A stretch of DNA of 64,000 nucleotides from an uncultured Christensenella sp. (GTDB lineage Bacteria > Bacillota > Clostridia > Christensenellales > UBA3700): NCBI GenBank assembly GCA_910584635.1, contig CAJUBA010000005.1, forward strand, positions 28,136-92,135. The letters run 5' to 3'. How positions within the stretch are numbered: position 1 is the stretch's first letter; each line of letters starts with the position of its first letter. The notes beneath the pieces are model-generated. The model saw only the letters and a list, made by a program, of their open reading frames with translations. It was not told the DNA's origin and did not search any database. Positions 1-8,324 of the stretch are shown in pieces. The position numbers and the translations under genes were made by a program.

Positions 1-792
1 GGTAAAAGTTTGGGAATGATTTTCCAAAAATCTTCTACGCGTACAAGGGTATCGTTTGAGACCGGTATGTATCAACTCGGCGGTCAGGCTTTGTTTTTAA
101 GTCCGAGAGATTTGCAGATTGGAAGAGGCGAGCCTATAGAAGATACGGCGAGAGTTCTTTCGAGATATCTTGACGGTATTATGATAAGGACTTTTGCTCA
201 GCAGGAAGTGGAAGACCTTGCCAAATACGGTTCGATACCTATCATAAACGGACTTACCGATTTTGCTCATCCCTGTCAGGTACTTGCCGATTTGATGACG
301 ATTAGAGAATATAAAGGCGAATTCGACAACCTCAAACTTGCGTTCGTAGGCGACGGTAACAATATGGCGAACTCTTTGATAGTAGGCTGTCTTAAAGTAG
401 GAATGCGCGTGGCTATCGCTTGTCCCGACGACCACAGACCGGACGCGGCGGTATTGGAATTTGCCAAAGCGTACGGGGATAAGTTTACTATTACAAACGA
501 CGTGCTGAAAGCGTGCGAAGGCGCGGACGCGCTTTATACGGACGTGTGGGCTTCTATGGGACAGGAGCAGGAAGCCGAAGAGAGAAAGAACGTATTTGCG
601 GGTTATCAAATAAATTCGGACGCGCTAAAAGTAGCGGCAAAAGACGCTATGGTACTGCACTGTCTGCCCGCTCACAGAGGGGAGGAAATCACCGCGGACG
701 TTATGGATGCGCATCCAGAAATATTCGACGAAGCGGAAAACCGTTTGCATGCGCAAAAAGCCGTTATGGTTAAATTGATGGCGGAAGCGTAA
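1..792 (+). CDS. argF: Ornithine carbamoyltransferase, 5' end cut by window edge
   Basis: Transfers the carbamoyl group from carbamoyl phosphate to ornithine, giving citrulline in arginine synthesis (cytoplasmic). The reading frame is open from base 1, so the true start lies outside the window. The carbamoyl-phosphate-binding motif SSTRTR (bases about 31-48), the HPCQ motif, and HCLPAHRGEE near the C-terminus identify the ornithine branch of the transcarbamylases. The visible part is about 263 residues of a usual 305-330. It stops directly before the next ATG, so it is probably co-transcribed with the GNAT gene. Arginine pathway neighbours would be upstream and cannot be seen. Confidence 0.96.
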   Translation, partial: GKSLGMIFQKSSTRTRVSFETGMYQLGGQALFLSPRDLQIGRGEPIEDTARVLSRYLDGIMIRTFAQQEVEDLAKYGSIPIINGLTDFAHPCQVLADLMTIREYKGEFDNLKLAFVGDGNNMANSLIVGCLKVGMRVAIACPDDHRPDAAVLEFAKAYGDKFTITNDVLKACEGADALYTDVWASMGQEQEAEERKNVFAGYQINSDALKVAAKDAMVLHCLPAHRGEEITADVMDAHPEIFDEAENRLHAQKAVMVKLMAEA

Positions 793-1533
793 ATGATACT
801 GTTGAAAATAAACGCGTATAAAAATTACTCTCTTAACAAAATGGAAGGGAGTGATTTTTCATTTGTAAAAGATTTTTTGGATACGCAGAAAAACAGGTTG
901 GAAAAAACGGAATTTTTCTATCCCTATCAAAATGACGAATTGCTTTCTGTTCTCGAACAGGGAATATTTTGGGGACTGTTTGACAAAGACAGACTTATCG
1001 CGACGTTTGCGATAGATACCGACGAGGGGTATGCCGAGCGTCTTGCCGACATTATAAATTCGTGTTGCGGAAAAGAAATAGTGAAAAAAGCCTACGAAAG
1101 TTCGGGACTTATGGTGGACGAAGAATATAGGGGACAGGGAATAGCCAAGTATCTTATGAGTCTTGCCGTGGAGGAAGCGAAAGCGCGGCAAATAAATATC
1201 TGCGGAGTAGTCCATACACTAAACGCGGCAAGCATGAGAACGTTTTTTTCATTGGGATTTCAACTGCGAGGCGTGTGGAAATTGCAGGAAGGTTACGATT
1301 TCGTATATTTGCTTAAATGCTTTGGCGAAGTGTGCGAAGAGTATTATTTAATTGAGAAATTGGTATTGCAAAAGGACGGAAAATGTGATATAATCAAAAA
1401 AGAAGAGGAATATTCGCCGCTTGATAGGAGCATAATTCATAAGGGGCTACTGGCGGACGGCTATGTCGGAATTACATGCGATAATACCCGTATTTGTTTT
1501 ATACGGAATAATAAGGAGAAAAATTATGAATAA
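793..1533 (+). CDS. GNAT family N-acetyltransferase
   Basis: A 246-residue protein with a GNAT domain in its middle: the acetyl-CoA pyrophosphate-binding motif YRGQGIAKYL lies near residues 112-121, followed by NAASMRTFFSLGF, typical of GNAT motif B. The roughly 70 residues after the domain are not recognised. The ATG follows the argF stop without a gap, and GGCGGAAG inside argF can act as ribosome-binding site. Its 3' end overlaps the HU start by 8 bases, suggesting translational coupling. The substrate cannot be inferred. Confidence 0.85.
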   Translation: MILLKINAYKNYSLNKMEGSDFSFVKDFLDTQKNRLEKTEFFYPYQNDELLSVLEQGIFWGLFDKDRLIATFAIDTDEGYAERLADIINSCCGKEIVKKAYESSGLMVDEEYRGQGIAKYLMSLAVEEAKARQINICGVVHTLNAASMRTFFSLGFQLRGVWKLQEGYDFVYLLKCFGEVCEEYYLIEKLVLQKDGKCDIIKKEEEYSPLDRSIIHKGLLADGYVGITCDNTRICFIRNNKEKNYE

Positions 1534-1795
1534 AAATCAATTGGTAAGCGCTATTGCAACAAAAGCAAATTGCTCGAAAGAAGTCGCTCAGGATTGTTGC
1601 GACGCTTTGGTAGAAACCGTCATGGAGGCCCTCAAAGAGGGCGATAAAGTCGCTTTGGCGGGATTCGGTACTTTTGAAATGAAAGTCCGCGCGGCGCGTA
1701 CGGGCATTAACCCCGCTACGAAAGAAAAGATTGATATTCCCGAATCAAAGACAATAAATTTCAAAGTTGCAAAAAATATCAAAGAAATTCTTTAA
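1526..1795 (+). CDS. hup: HU family DNA-binding protein
   Basis: An 89-residue histone-like protein that bends and compacts DNA. It starts MNKNQLVSAIA and carries GFGTFE, the AARTGINPATKE beta-arm and the C-terminal FKVAKNIKE helix in the family order and at normal length. The frame is open further upstream, but the ATG at 1526 preceded by AAGGAG is the only start giving the standard N-terminus. The start overlaps the end of the preceding GNAT gene. A hairpin terminator follows at 1811. Confidence 0.95.
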   Translation: MNKNQLVSAIATKANCSKEVAQDCCDALVETVMEALKEGDKVALAGFGTFEMKVRAARTGINPATKEKIDIPESKTINFKVAKNIKEIL

Positions 1796-1810
1796 TAAGG
1801 AGAATTGTTT

Positions 1811-1842
1811 ATACGTCGCTTAGACAGGCGACGTATATTTTA
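1811..1842 (+). terminator. Terminator after the HU gene
   Basis: A 9-bp perfect stem (ATACGTCGC with GCGACGTAT) with an 8-base loop, followed by ATTTTATTT. It ends just before the next start codon at 1849, so that gene has little space for a promoter of its own and may depend on read-through. Confidence 0.8.
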
Positions 1843-1848
1843 TTTAAT

Positions 1849-2307
1849 ATGGAAAAGGTTGATAGAAAAAAGAAAGCGTACGAACTGTTTAAGAATGGTT
1901 ACAACTGCGCGCAGGCTACGGTAGTAGCGTTTGAAGACATTTTGGGATTGGACAGACAGACGTTGCTTAACGTTTCGATAGGCTTCGGCGGTGGTTTTGG
2001 CAGAACGAGAAATCTGTGCGGCGCGGTCAGCGCTTTTGCGATAGTTTTGGGACTTTATATCCCTCACAGCGACGACCCTATGGAAGGCAAGGCGCAAATC
2101 TATAAACACATACAGGAGTTGAGCGCAGAATTTAAGAGCCGAAACGGAAGCGATAATTGCGGAGAACTTCTTAAAAACGTAAAAAATCTTACGCAAGGAT
2201 ATCTTCCGCAGGTCAGAGACGAGGAATATTACAGAGTTCGACCTTGCATAAAATTCGTGCTTGACAGCGTGGAAATTCTCGAAAAACACTTGGGACTTGA
2301 CGAATAG
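1849..2307 (+). CDS. C_GCAxxG_C_C family protein
   Basis: A 152-residue protein with the cysteine pattern that names this family: YNCAQA near residue 20, CGAVSA near residue 60, a Cys in DNCGELL near residue 100 and one in RPCIKF near residue 130. The glycine-rich stretch GFGGGFGRTRNLCGA is also characteristic. Family members are thought to be redox or metal-related proteins, but no reaction is established. The start lies seven bases after the HU terminator and no good ribosome-binding site is visible, so expression may be low or coupled to read-through. Confidence 0.85.
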   Translation: MEKVDRKKKAYELFKNGYNCAQATVVAFEDILGLDRQTLLNVSIGFGGGFGRTRNLCGAVSAFAIVLGLYIPHSDDPMEGKAQIYKHIQELSAEFKSRNGSDNCGELLKNVKNLTQGYLPQVRDEEYYRVRPCIKFVLDSVEILEKHLGLDE

Positions 2308-2345
2308 ATTACATAACTTATCGCTCTTTTACCCATACTATCGGT

Positions 2346-2723
2346 ATGTGGTGGGCGATAAAAAAAGCGTTCAGATTTGCAGGTAATTTTTATTGGAAGG
2401 TATTCGGCGGATTCTTTCTGTCTTTGCTTTGGTATGCCGTAGGAATCGTAATGCTTTTTTCCGTAATAGGATTTCCCGTTTCGATAGAATGTTTTCGAAT
2501 AGGTTGGTTGAATTATAAGCCGTTCGGAAAGGACGTGGCTTTGGTGTTCGACCGACCTGTTTTGTCAGTGTTGTGGCTTCTTACGTTCGGTTGGGCGATA
2601 GGGCTTATCAGCCTCGTAAACGCGCTTATATCTTCTCTTACCGTTGTCGGATTGCCTCTTGTGGGGCAGTGGTTTAAGGTATGCCGACTTGCGTTTTTCC
2701 CTTTTTGCAGCGTATGGAAATAA
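2346..2723 (+). CDS. YccF-domain membrane protein
   Basis: A 125-residue protein with two halves of similar design: hydrophobic segments at about residues 18-45 and 70-100, each followed by a VIGFPV or VVGLPL turn and an amphipathic stretch ending PFG or PFC. This is the arrangement of the YccF (inner membrane component) domain. Function unknown; located in the cytoplasmic membrane. No Shine-Dalgarno is visible before the ATG; a weak -10-like CATACT ends six bases upstream, so a leaderless start is possible but not well supported. Confidence 0.75.
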   Translation: MWWAIKKAFRFAGNFYWKVFGGFFLSLLWYAVGIVMLFSVIGFPVSIECFRIGWLNYKPFGKDVALVFDRPVLSVLWLLTFGWAIGLISLVNALISSLTVVGLPLVGQWFKVCRLAFFPFCSVWK

Positions 2724-2868
2724 CTTTATAATTAAATTCAAGTTAAAAAAAGTTTAATTTGACTGATTTACGCCGTTTTTTTATCTAAAAAGCAAACTTT
2801 GATATTGCTTTAATAATATTATAATGTTATAATTAAATATATCACAATAAAAAACATTGGAGAACAAT

Positions 2869-5800
2869 ATGAAATATACCTTATCCAACGATTATTTTAA
2901 CGACTTTCACTGCTTTGAAGACAACGTTTTGCCTCCCAGAGCGTATTTTATACCGTTTGAAAGTATGGAGGCTTGCAAGAAAACCGATTATCTTAACGAA
3001 AGATATTCTTCGTCGATGATAAAAATTCTAAACGGCGATTGGGATTTCGTTTTCTATAAAAAGATTAGCGATATGCCTTTGGATATAAATACGGACGATA
3101 TGCAATTCGATACCGTTAAGGTGCCGGGGTGTTGGCAATATCAGGGATACGAATTTCCTTTTTACATAAACACTAGATATATGTTCGATATTAAAAATAT
3201 GCCTTACGTTCCCGCAGATAAAGGATATTACGGTAAAAATTATAATACTCAGAACGGCGAGAGCGGAGTCGAAGTATTCAACAGCGTAGGACTGTACCGC
3301 AAAAAATTTAAGATAAAAAAGACCGATAAAAATATATTGACGTTTTTGGGCGTAAGTTCTTGCGCGCAGTTGTACGTCAACGGATTTTACGTAGGCTATT
3401 TCGAAGGAAGCCACAATACTCATGAATTTGACATCACGCAGTATTTGTTTGACGGCGAAAAAGAAAACGAAATCGTCGCGCTTGTATACAAGTGGTGTAA
3501 CGGCACGTACCTCGAATGTCAGGATATGTTCAGAAGCAACGGAATTTTCAGAGACGTTTACGTTACTTCTTATAAAGAGAATTATATTTGGGACTATAAA
3601 TTTACGACTTACAGAATAGAGAAGGATAAATACCGTCTTTCGATAGACGTGTCAGCGGTAAAAACTATCGAAGCGCAAACGGTATGTACTCTTTGCTGCG
3701 GCGAAGAGGAGTTGGAAAGCAAAGTAGGAAGTCAAGCGGAATTCGACTTGACGGATCCCAAACTTTGGAGCGCGGAAACTCCCGATTTGTATACCGTGTA
3801 TATTCAACTTGTCGTCGACGGCAAAGTTATTGAGTGCATAAGACAGGAAATAGGCATCAAGACTATAAATATAGTCGGCAACGTATTCTATTTCAACGAT
3901 AAGGCGATTAAACTCAAAGGCGTAAACCATCACGATACCAATGAGAAGAACGGATACGTAATGACGGCGGAGGAACTCAAAGCGGACGTAGACCTTATGA
4001 AGGAACTCAACGTTAACGCCGTACGTACGTCGCATTATCCTCCAGATCCGATAATGCTCAAAATCGCCAATTACGAAGGTATTTATATGATAGACGAAGC
4101 GGATATCGAAACGCACGGCTGTTACGGCGTAAACAAGACGATACCGCGTCCAAACCGCATATCCAACAATTTGAAGTGGCAACGTCATTTTTGGGATAGA
4201 GTATTCAGAATGTATATGCGCGACCGTAACAACGTCAGCGTAACTATGTGGTCTCTCGGCAACGAGTCGGGCGGATGGAAAAATCAGGACGTTTGTTATA
4301 AGAAACTTAAAAATCTCGACGGAGATACTCCTATACACTATGAAGCGGTATGTCGCACGCCGAGATTCAATTACGACGTCGTATCGCAGATGTACGCGTC
4401 TACGGAATTTTATGAAAAGTACGTTGCGGGCAGGGCGGCGAAGAGATATTACAGAGCGCCGTATTTCCAATGCGAATACGCTCACGCAATGGGCGTGGGT
4501 CCCGGTTCGTTGGATAAATATTGGGAACTTATGAACGCGTCGCCTTCGGCTTTGGGCGGCTGTATATGGGAATGGGCTGACCATGCGGTTAAGACGGATA
4601 AAGGTTATTTATACGGAGGAGACCACGGCGAATACGCTCACGACTCCAATTTCTGCGTCGACGGATTGGTTTATCCCGACAGATCGCCCTCGCCCAGCGC
4701 TTTATGTATGCAAGCGGTTTACCGTCCTGTAAAAGCCTTTTATATTTCCAACAATAAATATCTGTTCCACAATTTCAATAGATTCATTTCGACGGATTAT
4801 TTGGAAGTGAAGTGGCAATTCCTCTACAACGGCGAGGTTTCGGGAGAAGGAGTAGTCGAACTCGATATTCCGCCTATGTGCGACGGAGAAGCGGTAATAA
4901 AGCACCCGCCTATAGATACGGCGAGAGAGTGCTGCATAAACTTTGTATATATTGATAAGAAAACGGGTAAATTCGTGGCGAAAGAGCAGATAATGCTCAG
5001 TAGATTTATCAAAAAACCCGCGCGCCCCGAAGGCAAAGAAATAGTAAGCGTGGAAGAAAACAACTATCTTAAAATCTTTACTCAATGCGCGAAGATAGTC
5101 TTTGACCTTAGAAACGGTAAGATGTCGAGTTATAAGATAGGCGAGAAAGAATTTATCTGTACTGATAAAGAAGCGGAAATTTTCGCTCCTAAGATTTACA
5201 GAGCGCCTATAGACAACTTTATGTATAAAACTACGAAGTGGAAGAGACAGGGGCTGGATAAACTGACTTCAGCGTTGCAATCGTTCGATTACGAAAAGAA
5301 TCACAACTGTCTTTCTATCAAGACAGTAGAAAATCTTTCGGCGAACGGTAAAGATTTGTTTAGAGTAATACTTGAATACAATGTGTTTGACAACGGCGAA
5401 ATAGACGTTGCCGCAACGTTGCAAAAGAATAAAGAGTGCGATATCCCAAAGTTCGGATTGAATATAGAACTTCCCAAGCAATTCGACAATATTCAATATT
5501 ACGGAATGGGAGAAAAAGAGAGTTACAGCGATATGCGAGAACATGCCGTGATGGGTATATACTCAATGAATATAGCCGATTTGTACGAGCATTATATCAA
5601 ACCGCAGGATAACGGCAACAGAACCGAAGTCAGATGGGTTAAAATTACCGACGGCAACGGCGAAGGATTGAAATTCGCAGGATACGCGATGTCGTTCAAT
5701 TTCAATGCAAGCAGATATAGCGACGAAACTTTGGCTAAAACCGCCCATGATTTCGAACTCAAAGAAGCGGACAAAAATATTATACGCATAGACGGCTTCG

Positions 5801-5910
5801 TCAGAGGCGTCGGTAGCAACAGTTGCGGTCCGGATACAAGAGCGGAATTTAAGCATACTTCCAAAGCGGAAATCCGTTACGCTTTCAGAGTTAAGCCTAT
5901 CGTAAGTTAG
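2869..5910 (+). CDS. lacZ: GH2 beta-galactosidase (LacZ type)
   Basis: A 1013-residue glycoside hydrolase family 2 enzyme that should release terminal beta-galactose. It shows the N-terminal sugar-binding region, the immunoglobulin-like domains, the TIM barrel and a long C-terminal beta-galactosidase small-chain region. WSLGNES places the acid/base Glu at residue 466 and QCEYAHAMG places the nucleophile Glu at 536. The ATG at 2869 is chosen because GGAG sits six bases upstream; an in-frame TTG at 2857 lies before that site. There is no signal peptide, so it is cytoplasmic. No sugar transporter or regulator is adjacent. A terminator follows at 5949. Confidence 0.95.
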   Translation: MKYTLSNDYFNDFHCFEDNVLPPRAYFIPFESMEACKKTDYLNERYSSSMIKILNGDWDFVFYKKISDMPLDINTDDMQFDTVKVPGCWQYQGYEFPFYINTRYMFDIKNMPYVPADKGYYGKNYNTQNGESGVEVFNSVGLYRKKFKIKKTDKNILTFLGVSSCAQLYVNGFYVGYFEGSHNTHEFDITQYLFDGEKENEIVALVYKWCNGTYLECQDMFRSNGIFRDVYVTSYKENYIWDYKFTTYRIEKDKYRLSIDVSAVKTIEAQTVCTLCCGEEELESKVGSQAEFDLTDPKLWSAETPDLYTVYIQLVVDGKVIECIRQEIGIKTINIVGNVFYFNDKAIKLKGVNHHDTNEKNGYVMTAEELKADVDLMKELNVNAVRTSHYPPDPIMLKIANYEGIYMIDEADIETHGCYGVNKTIPRPNRISNNLKWQRHFWDRVFRMYMRDRNNVSVTMWSLGNESGGWKNQDVCYKKLKNLDGDTPIHYEAVCRTPRFNYDVVSQMYASTEFYEKYVAGRAAKRYYRAPYFQCEYAHAMGVGPGSLDKYWELMNASPSALGGCIWEWADHAVKTDKGYLYGGDHGEYAHDSNFCVDGLVYPDRSPSPSALCMQAVYRPVKAFYISNNKYLFHNFNRFISTDYLEVKWQFLYNGEVSGEGVVELDIPPMCDGEAVIKHPPIDTARECCINFVYIDKKTGKFVAKEQIMLSRFIKKPARPEGKEIVSVEENNYLKIFTQCAKIVFDLRNGKMSSYKIGEKEFICTDKEAEIFAPKIYRAPIDNFMYKTTKWKRQGLDKLTSALQSFDYEKNHNCLSIKTVENLSANGKDLFRVILEYNVFDNGEIDVAATLQKNKECDIPKFGLNIELPKQFDNIQYYGMGEKESYSDMREHAVMGIYSMNIADLYEHYIKPQDNGNRTEVRWVKITDGNGEGLKFAGYAMSFNFNASRYSDETLAKTAHDFELKEADKNIIRIDGFVRGVGSNSCGPDTRAEFKHTSKAEIRYAFRVKPIVS

Positions 5911-5948
5911 TAATTTATATAAAGAAGTCTAAATTAAACGACGTAATC

Positions 5949-5993
5949 ACAAGTCCCGAATACAGTAGTACGCGGGACTTGTTGTATTTTTCG
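5949..5993 (+). terminator. Terminator after the beta-galactosidase gene
   Basis: A 10-bp perfect stem (ACAAGTCCCG with CGGGACTTGT, 14-base loop) followed by TGTATTTTTCGTTT. Confidence 0.85.
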
Positions 5994-6112
5994 TTTGTAT
6001 AATGTATAATTTATCGAAAGTAGTCTTAATTATATTTGTATCAACTGCGAAAAACAGTATAAAATTAAATTAGGCATTATTTTATATAAATTAAAAAAAT
6101 TATAAAAAAGTA

Positions 6113-6141
6113 TTGTATTTATATAAATATTATGTTAAAAT
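6113..6141 (+). promoter_or_regulatory. Promoter of the PC4-domain gene
   Basis: TTGTAT and TAAAAT separated by 17 bases. The leader is about 35 bases and ends in a strong AGGAGG six bases before the ATG at 6181. Confidence 0.7.
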
Positions 6142-6180
6142 AAACTTAAGTATTTATCTAATCTTCGCAGGAGGACTAAA

Positions 6181-6405
6181 ATGGCAGAATTTAAGTACGA
6201 AGTTGTCGAGACATACGGTAGTTTGTCCGAGTCGAGTAAGGGATGGAAAAAGGAAATAAAACTCATTAGTTGGAATCAGAAAGAGGCTAAGTACGATATA
6301 AGAGAATGGTCTCCCGACGGCGAAAAGATGGGTAAGGGCGTTACGCTCAGCAAAGAGGAGATTATCAATCTCAGAGATTTGCTTAATAAATTGGATCTGA
6401 ACTGA
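6181..6405 (+). CDS. YdbC/PC4-family DNA-binding protein
   Basis: A 74-residue protein of the PC4 / p15 type found across Firmicutes as YdbC, a single-stranded DNA-binding protein. The family pattern is clear: a central WNQKEAKYDIREW beta-strand pair, DGEKMGKGVTLS, and a C-terminal amphipathic helix EEIINLRDLLNKL. Length is normal. It is a single-gene unit with its own promoter and terminator. It probably binds single-stranded DNA as a dimer; its role in the cell is not settled. Confidence 0.85.
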   Translation: MAEFKYEVVETYGSLSESSKGWKKEIKLISWNQKEAKYDIREWSPDGEKMGKGVTLSKEEIINLRDLLNKLDLN

Positions 6406-6418
6406 ATTTAATTCGACA

Positions 6419-6453
6419 AAAAGGAGAAGTCTGAAAAGGACTTTTCTTTTTTT
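6419..6453 (+). terminator. Terminator after the PC4-domain gene
   Basis: Stem of AAAGGAGAAGTC with GACTTTTCTTT (two G-T pairs) around TGAAAAG, running into seven T residues. Confidence 0.8.
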
Positions 6454-6584
6454 ATGCGGTAAATTTCAGGTTTTAATTATAGCGTTTTTATTGCAGAGAT
6501 TTATAATATTTTAAGTATTTTGTTTTGCGGATTTTCCGCATAAGAAAAAAGGTAAAAATTTACGTTGAAAACGGGGCGATTTTG

Positions 6585-6614
6585 TTGACTTATGTCGCGC
6601 GTCGGGCATATAAT
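6585..6614 (+). promoter_or_regulatory. Promoter of the antiporter gene
   Basis: TTGACT and a perfect TATAAT separated by 18 bases. The start codon follows 37 bases downstream with AGGAAGAGG as ribosome-binding site. Confidence 0.75.
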
Positions 6615-6650
6615 TATTTGGATTGCGGGGGATAAAAAGGAAGAGGTTGT

Positions 6651-8159
6651 ATGAATACGATATTGGAGATCATCGGTAATAAGTACTGGATTTTCTTTGA
6701 GATAGCGATTGTGCTGTTGACGACGAAGATGTTCGGTTTGATTTTGAAAAAACTCGGACTTCCGCAAGTCTTGGGGGCGCTGCTTGCCGGCGTGGTAATC
6801 GGTCTGTTTAATTTGCTTTTGTCAAAAATCGATCCCGGTTTATTTATAGTAGATCCTAAGAATTCGATAATAGAAATACTCGCTTTGATAGGCGTTAACC
6901 TTATAATGTTTTCCGCGGGTATGGAAACGAATATAAGCGAAATCAAAAAGAACGGCGTCGCTTCTATAGTAATAACGGCTTTAGGAGTTGTAGTGCCATT
7001 GATAGTTGGCTTTGCGATTTCTTGGATATTGCCTGACAGACTTTTCAATCAAGACAATTCAATAATAAAACAGAGATTTTTCTTCGGAATAATTTTGACT
7101 GCTACTTCGGTCGGAATTACGGTTGCGGTTTTGAAGGAACTCAACGTGCTGCATGGCAAAGTAGGCGCGTCGATAGTTACCGCCGCTATATTGGACGATA
7201 TTATAGGTATAGTCATACTTGCGGTATTTACCGCCAACACGGAAAATTTCAGTATAGGTAAGGCGTTTTTACAGTTATTCAGCGATACGCCGAATTCTTT
7301 CTTGGTAACTATGCTCAACGTATTGCTGTTCTTTGCGTCTGCGATAGGCATGGGCGCTTTAATACATTTGATTTTCAAAAAGATGAGCGAACACTTTCCG
7401 CATACGAGAAGACTTTCGATATTTTCTTTGGCGGTATGTTTTCTGTACGCGGCGTTTGCGGAAGCGTTTTTCGGAGTAGCCGCTATCACGGGTTCGTTTA
7501 TGGCGGGTATGATGATAGCGAATATGAAAGAAAGCCATTACGTAGAACGTAGAATAGATATGAGCGCATATATGCTTTTCTCGCCTATGTTTTTCGCTAA
7601 TATCGGAATATCTTTGGATTACAACCAAATAGGCAAGATGTTCGGGAGCAGCAACGTTGTATTTATCTTGCTTTTCTGCGTAGCGTTCGTAATTTTCGGT
7701 ATGGCGTCTAAGTTTGCCGGTTGCGGCGTAGGCGCAAAAATATGCAGATACGACTGGCAGGAAAGTTGTAAAGTCGGCATAGGCATGATGGTAAGAGGAG
7801 AGGTGTGTCTTATCGTAGCAAATACGGGTAAAGCGCAGGGATTGATATCCGAAGAATACTATCCGGCAATTATTTTGCTGATAATTGTCTCCTCAATAGT
7901 AACTCCGCTTTTGCTTAAAGTAATGTACAAAAAATTCCCGCATACTGAGATTCCCGAAATAGCGCAGGGAATGGAAAAATTCGAACAGCGTCATACTATA
8001 AGCGACGGGGAAATGTCTTCGACCGCCGTCGAACAAGCGCATGGCAACGAACCGACAATTCAATTTTCTGATAATGAAACCGGCGACTCGTCCGCTCAAT
8101 CTCAAACGTTAGATTCGCAAACGGACAACGCAAAATCAAAAAATGAAGTTGATAAATAA
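6651..8159 (+). CDS. Cation:proton antiporter (CPA2 / NapA-like)
   Basis: A 502-residue integral membrane protein with about twelve hydrophobic segments up to residue ~430, fitting the Na+(K+)/H+ exchanger domain. The LDDIIG motif near residues 180-185 corresponds to the conserved acidic pair that carries ions in CPA2 exchangers. It should exchange monovalent cations for protons across the cytoplasmic membrane. The last ~65 residues are hydrophilic, rich in Ser, Thr, Gln and Asp, and look disordered; there is no TrkA-N domain, unlike KefB. It is transcribed alone, with its own promoter and terminator. The ion cannot be named from sequence. Confidence 0.88.
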   Translation: MNTILEIIGNKYWIFFEIAIVLLTTKMFGLILKKLGLPQVLGALLAGVVIGLFNLLLSKIDPGLFIVDPKNSIIEILALIGVNLIMFSAGMETNISEIKKNGVASIVITALGVVVPLIVGFAISWILPDRLFNQDNSIIKQRFFFGIILTATSVGITVAVLKELNVLHGKVGASIVTAAILDDIIGIVILAVFTANTENFSIGKAFLQLFSDTPNSFLVTMLNVLLFFASAIGMGALIHLIFKKMSEHFPHTRRLSIFSLAVCFLYAAFAEAFFGVAAITGSFMAGMMIANMKESHYVERRIDMSAYMLFSPMFFANIGISLDYNQIGKMFGSSNVVFILLFCVAFVIFGMASKFAGCGVGAKICRYDWQESCKVGIGMMVRGEVCLIVANTGKAQGLISEEYYPAIILLIIVSSIVTPLLLKVMYKKFPHTEIPEIAQGMEKFEQRHTISDGEMSSTAVEQAHGNEPTIQFSDNETGDSSAQSQTLDSQTDNAKSKNEVDK

Positions 8160-8174
8160 TTGAAATTAAACGCG

Positions 8175-8206
8175 CCGTCGGTTTTAAACCGACGGTATAT
8201 TTTTAC
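8175..8206 (+). terminator. Terminator after the antiporter gene
   Basis: CCGTCGG paired with CCGACGG around TTTTAAA, followed by TATATTTTTAC. Confidence 0.85.
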
Positions 8207-8290
8207 AATTAAATTTTTATAATTTCGCTATCGTCAATATTTTTGGTAAAAGTTGAGAATGGCGTTAATCTTTATTTTACGTTATTGCTA

Positions 8291-8320
8291 TTGTAAAATG
8301 ATATGAAAATATGATACAAT
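8291..8320 (+). promoter_or_regulatory. Promoter abutting the lipoprotein start codon
   Basis: TTGTAA, 18 bases, then TACAAT with an extended TG one base before the -10 box. Transcription should begin about base 8327, at the two tandem ATG codons (8325 and 8328), with no room for a Shine-Dalgarno site. Confidence 0.6.
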
Positions 8321-8324
8321 AGAG

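Noticed and set aside
3652..4584. 310-codon minus-strand open frame inside the beta-galactosidase gene
   Set aside because: Antisense shadow of a clear GH2 gene with no domain pattern or start signal.
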